Assembly: GCA_036940085.1 (NCBI GenBank)
Contig: JALLBK010000970.1
Coordinates: 1 to 23,412 of the forward strand
Direction: 5' to 3'
Length of the DNA: 23,412 nucleotides
Source: Discostella pseudostelligera
Taxonomy: Eukaryota; Bacillariophyta; Thalassiosirophyceae; Thalassiosirales; Thalassiosiraceae
The notes under the pieces were generated by a model, which made no database searches, was not told where the DNA came from, and saw only the letters and a list, made by a program, of their open reading frames with translations. How positions within the stretch are numbered: position 1 is the first letter of the stretch; the number at the start of each line of letters is the position of its first letter. A program made the position numbers and the translations under genes. Positions 16,674-23,412 of this stretch are shown here, piece after piece.

Positions 16674-18603
16674 CTACATGGAACAATCCTCCCCATACGA
16701 TGAATCAAAATGACACGACGCCAAGCTTACAACTGCCGAAAGAACTATACTCAGGACAATAGGGGAGATTGCATACTGCCACCCGATAAGTCTCGCCATA
16801 CCTTCCTTCGAACTGCTGCCGCTGAGCTCGACCATTACCATCACATTATTTGCAGTAGGAGTAATGAAGACAATCATCATAACAAGATAACATGTGGCAT
16901 CGATTTCGTCTGGTAGGTGAATGTAGTACCGTTGGAAGAACCATGTTGAGACAATACCAATGACAGGCATTGCAATCATTTTCCCGACAACGACAGCCAG
17001 CATAGTTATGTTGGAGAGACGCATAGGATCATGTTCGACAATTTCTGACTTCTTCTGTTTCTGATACGTCGATGAAAGATTCACCCCAAGTATCATCATG
17101 TTGATCGGTACGGCAGCTTGTCCGATCTGGGTGTGAGTGCACATTTACAACAGGTTAGATATGTACGCACAGAAGAAGAATACTGAAACATTACTGCAGT
17201 AAACCTCATCAACCTACCGCGTAAATTCCATCAAATGCAAATTTCAATGGAGCTTCCGCTCCCTTGTTTCCCCAAATATTCTCAAACAGCCCTCTCAATT
17301 CGGGAACACTGGCGATGGCCAAACCCAACAGCGACGCTATCACGGGAGGCTGAAATACCTTGCTGGCGATACGAAGTAATGTTTCTGTCAATGGCAATAT
17401 ATCTGCTCCTTGCATTGTTTGAATTTGCTTCCTGGAGGGTGTTCCCGCCGTTGTCGTCATCAAGGCAGCGTCAATCTCAATTGGCCCATCGTGGGGATTG
17501 TGGTTCTCTAGCTCCGATTCAGGATGAGGCAGTAAGTAACCCGAAGAAGCATTCTGGTTGATGGATCGGATTTTTCTCATTTTTGGAGGAGCTTGAATGC
17601 CATCGACGCTATCATGATGACTAAAGCTGCTGAAGGATAGCTCTCGTACCATTGCATCTAACGCTGATGAAGAAGTATCAACATACCCGGTAGATATCCA
17701 GCGGTGGTTTTCATCGTTGCTAGGTTTGATCGATGAAACATGATGACGATTATGATGAACTGAGATTATGCCACCAAACTCCTCTTGTCCTGCAGTTCTA
17801 GCCGGTGATTGACGAGGTTCAAAATTGAGAATGTGTTTTATACTGCGTCGCAGATAGCCACTTCCATTCTCCGATCCAATGCTTGCTTTAGTTTGCGAGG
17901 ACGATGGTTGCTGTTGTTGTACGAAATTGAATGTCTCCTGTAATTGTGGTGGAAGAAGTGGACTTGCTTCGGTCGTCATTCCGGCATTATTGTTGTTGTT
18001 CCCAATAATCTTCTCGTTGCTCTCCTCCGAATGATCCTTCGCTTCGTCGGGTGCCAACAACCACCCCCCCACGCCCCATTGCAATACCGGATACAGCAGC
18101 ATATACACACTTAGAAATGCCGTCGGGTCAATCCTACCCAATTCCGTCGAGTTACGAAACTGATCATGTATTACTGTAAGCAATGTAATTACCATCCCGG
18201 TCGAATTGGGAAAGGCACAAGCCGCAAGACAGGAGCGTATTTGTACTGTTGGTGTTCGAGATAATCGTGCCGCGATATAACCAGTCATTAGACCACAGAC
18301 TACTACATAGACTGGCCAGAGGAGGAGCATCCATAAATCACTAAGACGATCGGCTACCGATGGACAAACGACTTGTTCTGCATCATCGCCACCACTTGCA
18401 CTGATGCCTTTCGGACAATAAATAATTCTAGCAAATAGAAAAGCAGGAATGGTCACCTGCTGGGATATCAGTGCCATCATTTTTTGTCCTGATGGTGTTA
18501 TGAAATTACGACGATGTAAGTAAAAGCCTGCCGAGGCCATTGTTGTGGCGGTTCCTACCGCACGGAGGGCGGCTAGGAAGGTGGCGATCATAGACGATGA
18601 CAT
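16674..18603 (-). CDS. Auxin-efflux-carrier (PIN/PILS-like, AEC) family membrane transporter
   Basis: A ten-helix-type AEC/BART carrier, probably moving organic anions; auxin transport in a microalga is not shown. Exons are 18603-17218 and 17126-16674. The 91-nt intron (17217-17127, GTAGGT...CCCAG, phase 0) joins DGIYA to IGQAAVPINMMILG, matching the family motif, and the total is 612 residues. The N-terminal half (about 1-200) has about five membrane segments, including LMTGYIAARLS and CAFPNSTGMVITLL (PNSTG is the usual crossover). A hydrophilic loop of about 200 residues with a QQQQ run and Ser/Arg-rich stretches follows. The C-terminal five segments include FITPTANNVMVMVEL. A long central loop is typical of canonical PINs, whereas PILS loops are short, so subfamily is left open. 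It shares a repeat-rich promoter region with the HMG gene. Confidence 0.88.
17127..17217 (-). other. AEC carrier intron (91 nt)
   Basis: The donor GCG|GTAGGT and acceptor CACCCAG are in phase 0. They join the central-loop exon to the C-terminal membrane exon. Confidence 0.88.
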
Positions 18604-18867
18604 GATGATGATGTGTGTTCTCTAACTCTCGATCTCTCTCAATTCAAATTCACATATAATGATGTTGTATCGGAAGATGCTGATCGTTTGTTGTCGGTGG
18701 AGATTGAAGGTGACGTCATTGCTATTGCTATGGTATGACCATCGAAAGATATGGTCTTCATCGTCGTCATTATTATTTCTGTTTCTGTAGCGGCAGTCTG
18801 CGTTGAGAATTTTGGATTCGAATCTTCCCGTCGCGCGGTCTTTCCCGCCCTTTTCGAAATCAAATAT

Positions 18868-19036
18868 TGTACTAATTCCAGAGTGAAATGAGAATGTACC
18901 AAGTCCAACGTTCAAATGGGAATACTTTTTGAGCGCGCCCTTTCGGCTTCTCATATTGTACCAATTCCATAGTGCTTTCCCTTGTACTAAGTCCAACGTA
19001 GGTAATTCTTTTGGCGCCTTTCCATGTACTAATTCC
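18868..19036 (+). repeat. Five copies of TGTACYAAKTCC
   Basis: Copies are at 18868-18879 (TGTACTAATTCC), 18895-18906 (TGTACCAAGTCC), 18957-18968 (TGTACCAATTCC), 18983-18994 (TGTACTAAGTCC) and 19025-19036 (TGTACTAATTCC). All are in the same orientation. The AATTCC and AAGTCC forms alternate, and the first two pairs form a duplicated module with a period of 88-89 bp (AATTCCANAGTG ... AAGTCCAACGT). Confidence 0.85.
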
Positions 19037-19071
19037 TATTGGGTTGGCGGGCCGTTACTTGCAGCCAACTG

Positions 19072-19093
19072 CTGGCGCGCCGCCTCGCGCCAG
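19072..19093. repeat. Perfect 8-bp inverted repeat (hairpin)
   Basis: CTGGCGCG, a 6-nt loop, then CGCGCCAG. It lies about 180 bp before the HMG-gene ATG and could be a paired protein-binding site or a 5' UTR hairpin. Confidence 0.7.
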
Positions 19094-19271
19094 GATTTGC
19101 TGCTTATGCATGCATGCCATTCATTGCAGCAGCCTTTGATGGCAGCATTGCTCCAAGATAGTCAAAGATAATGGCCACAACATTGCCGTAAGAATATTGC
19201 TTCAACATCACTTCCTTACTCCAATACCGCCCCATATCTTACCTCTATCCTTCCTATACCATCTCGCGTAG

Positions 19272-20791
19272 ATGACTACCGCCGCCATGGATTACAACAA
19301 CGATGACGAATGGTATCTTCATCACGATGCATTGCTTGGAGTGCTGCCTTCGTCGAATGACGACGACGACGACGATGACGACGATGATGACGATGCCAAC
19401 AATGTGAATGCGGCCCATCGCCATTGTCCCGAGGAAATACTAAAGGTAGTGGATGATAATGACACTAGCTTCTTCGATGAAGAAGATGTTATTGGTTACT
19501 ATGTTAGCTATAACCCGTATGGCGACGACATGGTCAACAATGACGACATCGTCGAAGACGATGATGATGATGAGGTGGTCGACACCCCCGCTACGTCTGA
19601 TTCGACTGTTGTTGTGGCTACTCCGAGCTTTCACACCCCAACTCCAACAACGACAACAGCCACCGCTCGTCGTCGTCATCATCATCATCATCATCATTAT
19701 TCAAATACTACCAAGTCCAAACGCAAACGAACACGACGTGATCCCAATTTGCCCAAGGGATGGTTGACGCCAGTATTGCTCTATTCCAATGCCAATCGAG
19801 CCCGTGTCAAGATGGAAAATTCCAATGTCTCATTTGGTGATATTGTAAGTCAATGCAATTTCTTCTATGTTCTATCATCTCATCATTCATGTCGTTGCTT
19901 TCTCTGATACTTACCCCCGTGTGCCCTGTATTGTCATTATTGTCAGGCCCGTATTCTCTCGGCAGAATTCAAGAATCTTTCCACAGCCGATGCGGCAGTG
20001 TGGCAAAAGGCATCAAAGGAGGATAAGGCACGCCATGATCGGGAGATGGAAGCTTACAAATCTTCTCCACATCCACCTATTCCGAATCATCCTCCGCCGC
20101 CAGTTCAAGTGAGTGGTGGCGATAGCACATCGAGCAATCATAATCATGACAATGATGATAATGATCGTACAGTTCCTGTCCAAGTCAGCCATGATGATCT
20201 ACTTACTACCGGCACGGTCAATGAGGAGGAAGAAGCGGAGGAGGAGACAGTTGTAGTGATGGCACCCAAAGCGAAACGGGTGAAGAAGCCAAGAAAGATG
20301 AAAGGTATGTTCCCGAGTTAGTTTCCAATATTCTTTCATTTCCGCATTGTTGTCCTCTCACTTCATGGTTCATTGTTATTGTATTTGTAATTTGTATTTG
20401 TAATTGCTTTTGGCATTGCCATGGAAAGATCCCAAAGACCCTAATGCTCCCAAGGTAAGCGAGTATCAATCATCATTCCAATTGCGCTCATGATATCCCA
20501 TCCGAAATCTAACATCGTGCTGCATATATTGTTCATATTTACATATCGACACCCCACCAATAGAGGAATCGCAACGCATGGAACTTCTATGCCAAAGGCC
20601 CCATTCGTAAACAAGCCCACGACGACAATCCCGGCGCGCCACTCAAGGTAATCATGGGAATACTAAGTCGTCAATTCAAAAACTTGACCCCCGAAGAACG
20701 TGTATTGTATGATGAAATGGTTGATGCGGATAAAGTACGGTATAAGAAAGAGATGGAACGGTATAGAACTGTTCGGTGTATTGGAGATTGA
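19272..20791 (+). CDS. Two-HMG-box chromatin protein
   Basis: HMG boxes bend DNA in chromatin, so this is probably a nuclear architectural or transcription factor. Exons are 19272-19844, 19947-20304, 20429-20454 (26 nt) and 20564-20791, with introns of 102, 124 and 109 nt. The total is 1185 nt, or 394 residues. The N-terminal half is acidic, with a run of about a dozen Asp near residue 35, a His run near 137-144 and a basic KSKRKRTRR. Box 1 begins DPNLPKGWLTPVLLYSN and ends RHDREMEAY. An acidic linker follows, then KRVKKPRKMK and box 2 (DPKDPNAPKRNRNAWNFYAKG to RYKKEMERY), ending close to the C-terminus. The box 2 start is carried by the 26-nt microexon. All junctions use GT-AG sites and keep the frame. 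Box 1 has a less typical start than box 2, so its DNA binding is less certain. Confidence 0.86.
19845..19946 (+). other. HMG gene intron 1 (102 nt)
   Basis: The donor ATT|GTAAGT and acceptor TGTCAG are in phase 0. It joins SFGDI to ARILSAEF inside box 1. Confidence 0.88.
20305..20428 (+). other. HMG gene intron 2 (124 nt)
   Basis: The donor AAAG|GTATGT is in phase 1 and the acceptor is GGAAAG. If retained, translation stops five codons later. Confidence 0.82.
20455..20563 (+). other. HMG gene intron 3 (109 nt)
   Basis: The donor AAG|GTAAGC and acceptor CCAATAG are in phase 0. It joins DPNAPK to RNRNAWNFY. Confidence 0.85.
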
Positions 20792-21189
20792 ATGATGAGG
20801 GAAAGAAGTGGTGTTGGTGGAGTGAGCTATCGTGATTCGTCTCGGGAATAGTTTGGAGATGCAGGGATTGTTCGTAGTATGGCAATATTGGATGATGCCT
20901 CACTAGCGTGTATCCCTGCTCATAGCGCAAATACATGGATATCATTTTGCACCGTCGCGTAGTATTATTGGATGATGCCACAGCATGCACTGTATTTTCC
21001 GTTAAATCCATTTGTGAAGGATTGGTTGGTCTGGGTCATCGTGGACTCTGTTGGCTAGCTAGTAATTCTTCCGTAAAGTGAAACATTGTACATTTCCATT
21101 GATCACCTATCCAAATGCATTGTAGCAATCTTCTTCACGCATTGTTAAGGGTTAACGCGCCAAATCGGTATATTTGAATAGAGTCGAAT
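20792..21189. other. Intergenic region between convergent HMG and RNF10 genes
   Basis: A 398-bp gap between two convergent stops. It contains a full E2F-consensus match GCGCCAAA (21157-21164), here at a 3' end rather than a promoter. No gene or RNA feature is seen. Confidence 0.5.
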
Positions 21190-23412
21190 TCACTTCAGCT
21201 CAGGCCACATTTCTTCCGTTGCAGCTGCAGCACTAAATTGATGCGTAAGTGTCCGATTCCATTGCGAGGGTTTGTCTGTTTCATCCACCGATACTGCCGG
21301 TGCCTGGAAAAAATCGTCACCGGGATCGATTGTCTGTCGACTGTCTCCTCCATCGTAGAAATTGGACTCTAATAATTCCTGCCGTCGACGACGTTCATCC
21401 TTCTCGGACTTGGCTCGAGCAATCTCATCCGCCGTCTTCTCTAGCTTCGCCACACGTTGACGTTCCGATTTGCGACGCTGTAATTCCCCTCGAAATTTAC
21501 TTAATGTGCTCTGACTCAGTAGGGGCTGATTGCACTTGTCTCCACCACTATACCAATCAATTTCAACAAACGAGACTGATGCGTGAAGTGGCACGTGGGA
21601 TAAGAAAGGTTTTCGCTTGATAAGTGAGGTTGTGACAGGGCATTGATCGACCGAGACAATCGTTGCAGTAATCTCATCTGGCAATGGTAGAGTGAAACGT
21701 GATGGTTTTGATTGTCTACTTTCCAATAATTGATCCGCATCATCCTGGCCTGTTGTTTCAGACTGCGTCGCTTTGGTACAAATAGACTTCTGTTGGTTGT
21801 GATCTAGCGAGAACTCATGCGTCAAGCAAACAACATCAAAGCCCGAGAGATAATAGTGCTGGCCATCGGATGACTGATAGTATAAAAACTCTTCAGATTC
21901 GTCTTGGTTGGATTCCAAATTCTGATGCAATGGAAATGATCCCGGTTGAAGACAGCATGATGATTTTGTTTTGCTTTTCCTTTGCGATGGAGCCAATCCG
22001 TCCGTGTTCGTTTCATCTCCCTCGTCGGAAGCGTCTGGCAGCAGTAGTAGTTGCTCCGATTGTTTGCACATACCAGCAGCGACTTTTGCTTCACTCTCCA
22101 TTCTTCGAAATCCTCCATCATCAATACTGCTTCCGATCCACCGTCGTTGCGCCGCTTGAATTGCCTCGATCGCCATGGATACATTCCATACTTCACGGGG
22201 ATCCATTTGGCAATACATTGACTTCTCTCTATAATTCTGTAGATCATCCAAATCGCGTTGTAAGATATTCTCATATTCATTGACACCCACAAAGTATTGT
22301 CGGGTATAGATGCATTCTTCTCTATCATCATCTCCATCTGGAAGGTCAGGCAGGTTTTGTTGATGTTGTTCCGCTGTATACATCGAGGAGGCAGTAGTAG
22401 AAGAGGTGACAACCCCACCTCCTCGCACACGATGTCCAGTCAATGGCAGATATGGTGCAGGACAAAGTTTGGCTCGATGCAGTTTCACAAATCTCATGCG
22501 TGTTCCAAGCGAATGACCGAGGTCTTTTCTTCTACTGCCACCGCCACTACCCTTCTTCGATTCTCCAATTGTAGCAGCACTAGAAGCAGTAATCGTCATA
22601 ACAGGAACAAATACCACCGGTCGAAGATCCTTGTACGTTAGCATCGCTTCACCGGCATGCAATACCAAGGATGAACCACTGGAGCACATGGGACAACGGG
22701 CTCGAATAGATGTGACTGTGGCGCGATTATCCATTGCAGCTTTGGAATTGGCACCCACAACTCCTCCTTTTCCTTCCTGCTTGTTTTTACCAATCCGTTC
22801 AGATTCGGTATTCAATTCCTTGGCCACCGAATTCAAGTATCCCAATACACAAGGCAAGCAAAATGTATGACCGCAAGGTGCAATGCACGGGCTCACCATC
22901 TCTTCATCTAAACACATGGGACATCGTTCTAGGAACGATCTTGGATAATTACTATGGGACCCCTTGGATGAATCATTTGCACTAGTAGCATCTTCTTGGA
23001 AGGGTGCATGACATCGAACAATCTTAACGGAATCCCACCATAGCTCCAGTTGCTCATCGGTGGCAATATTAGTATTATGGTTGCTGTTCCGCTCTTCTTT
23101 GCAATTCAATGGTAGGAGATACTGATGGTTCGTTTGGGGGTAGAATACCCGTGACATGGCGAAGGCATGACGTTCTGAGCAGAAGAGATGTGTGTACGGT
23201 CCTGATGATTTCTTAGGTGTACTACCCGTCGTGTAGGATGATGAACGAGGTCTTCTCCCGTTTCCCCCCCTTCCACCTTGATTCTGTCTTGATAGTTGCT
23301 GTTTCTGATTCTGCGGTGATTTGGACGGCTGTTGTTGACGTGGATGACGGCCATGATTTCCACCGCTGCTGATGCTACTGCTTCTGCTGCCTCCGGTGGC
23401 TGAGGCTGAGGC
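21190..23412 (-). CDS. RNF10: RNF10-like RING finger E3 ubiquitin ligase (5' end outside window)
   Basis: Animal RNF10 ubiquitylates 40S ribosomal proteins when initiation stalls. The frame is open from the stop at 21190 to the window edge, 740 residues, with no ATG before 23157. That ATG lies inside a conserved stretch (LFCSERHAFAMSRVFYPQTNHQYLLP), so the true start is beyond 23412. The visible N-terminus is Ser/Gln/Gly-rich with GGRGGNGRRPR, as in RNF10. The RING (visible residues about 164-243) has ligands CPMC, CGHTFCLPC and CPMC. The loop between the sixth and seventh ligands is about 51 residues, longer than usual. RNF10-specific C-terminal features follow: DGQHYYLSGFDVVCL, then LPLPDEITATIVSVD and FLSHVPLHASVSFVEIDW. 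A charged helix (ARAKSEKDERRRR) is near the end. No intron is visible. Confidence 0.88.
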   Translation of the reverse strand, partial: ASASATGGSRSSSISSGGNHGRHPRQQQPSKSPQNQKQQLSRQNQGGRGGNGRRPRSSSYTTGSTPKKSSGPYTHLFCSERHAFAMSRVFYPQTNHQYLLPLNCKEERNSNHNTNIATDEQLELWWDSVKIVRCHAPFQEDATSANDSSKGSHSNYPRSFLERCPMCLDEEMVSPCIAPCGHTFCLPCVLGYLNSVAKELNTESERIGKNKQEGKGGVVGANSKAAMDNRATVTSIRARCPMCSSGSSLVLHAGEAMLTYKDLRPVVFVPVMTITASSAATIGESKKGSGGGSRRKDLGHSLGTRMRFVKLHRAKLCPAPYLPLTGHRVRGGGVVTSSTTASSMYTAEQHQQNLPDLPDGDDDREECIYTRQYFVGVNEYENILQRDLDDLQNYREKSMYCQMDPREVWNVSMAIEAIQAAQRRWIGSSIDDGGFRRMESEAKVAAGMCKQSEQLLLLPDASDEGDETNTDGLAPSQRKSKTKSSCCLQPGSFPLHQNLESNQDESEEFLYYQSSDGQHYYLSGFDVVCLTHEFSLDHNQQKSICTKATQSETTGQDDADQLLESRQSKPSRFTLPLPDEITATIVSVDQCPVTTSLIKRKPFLSHVPLHASVSFVEIDWYSGGDKCNQPLLSQSTLSKFRGELQRRKSERQRVAKLEKTADEIARAKSEKDERRRRQELLESNFYDGGDSRQTIDPGDDFFQAPAVSVDETDKPSQWNRTLTHQFSAAAATEEMWPELK

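Larger units (their letters stand above)
18604..19271. promoter_or_regulatory. Divergent promoter region between AEC carrier and HMG-box gene
   Basis: A 668-bp head-to-head gap. It holds five TGTACYAAKTCC elements (18868-19036), full E2F-consensus matches TTTCCCGC (18841-18848) and TTTGGCGC (19010-19017), and a GC-rich perfect hairpin (19072-19093). A 124-codon - strand frame spans part of it (18622-18996) but has no recognisable domain and is tiled with these repeats, so it is not called a gene. Confidence 0.55.

Noticed and set aside
18622..18996. 124-codon - strand frame upstream of the carrier gene
   Set aside because: No domain, overlaps the repeated TGTACYAAKTCC array and the divergent promoter, and is low in sequence complexity at its end.
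19440..19767. Met/Ile-rich frames on both strands in the HMG exon
   Set aside because: Shadows of the Asp and His codon runs of the HMG protein.

Overview
This is nuclear DNA from a compact eukaryotic genome, most likely a centric diatom or close stramenopile relative; the taxon is inferred. The grounds are short GT-AG introns (66-124 nt), short intergenic gaps, an ISE2-type helicase of plastid/cyanobacterial lineage that starts with a signal-peptide-like leader, and the mix of protein families. No prokaryotic operon, CRISPR array, tRNA, rRNA or intact transposon was seen.

Layout, left to right: a tail-anchored ERAD-type ubiquitin-conjugating enzyme (UBE2J/Ubc6, + strand, 214-1296). It converges with Ku80, a DNA end-joining protein (- strand, 1411-3565, one intron). 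Next come a Sed5/syntaxin-5 Qa-SNARE (- strand, 4198-5710, one intron) and a type II membrane GH47 alpha-1,2-mannosidase carrying a LamG-like domain (- strand, 6035-9811, four introns, with an assembly gap inside). Then a secreted metalloprotease homologue that has lost its zinc site (- strand, 10289-11561), a Ski2-like/ISE2 DExH RNA helicase (+ strand, 12660-16640) and a PIN-like/AEC membrane carrier (- strand, 16674-18603, one intron). Last are a two-HMG-box chromatin protein (+ strand, 19272-20791, three introns including a 26-nt microexon) and an RNF10-like RING E3 ligase (- strand, 21190 to beyond the right edge).

The exon structures were rebuilt by hand from splice-site consensus, reading frame and family motifs. 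Total coding lengths are divisible by three for Ku80, the SNARE, GH47, the carrier and the HMG protein. For GH47 this holds only if a 72-bp duplicated contig end plus one N is removed.

The genes are not an obvious functional unit. UBE2J, Sed5 and GH47 all act in the early secretory pathway, while Ku80, the HMG protein and probably the E2F-like promoter sites belong to DNA maintenance. The most notable observations are: a histidine at the zero layer of the Qa-SNARE; three exact 24-residue repeats in Ku80, each with a SUMO-consensus lysine; the LamG-GH47 fusion; the zinc-less protease homologue with a frame conflict at its intron; a TGTACYAAKTCC element repeated five times in the carrier/HMG divergent promoter; and uORFs in Ku80 and GH47 that share a 15-nt start context and both end in an ATGA overlap with the main start codon.
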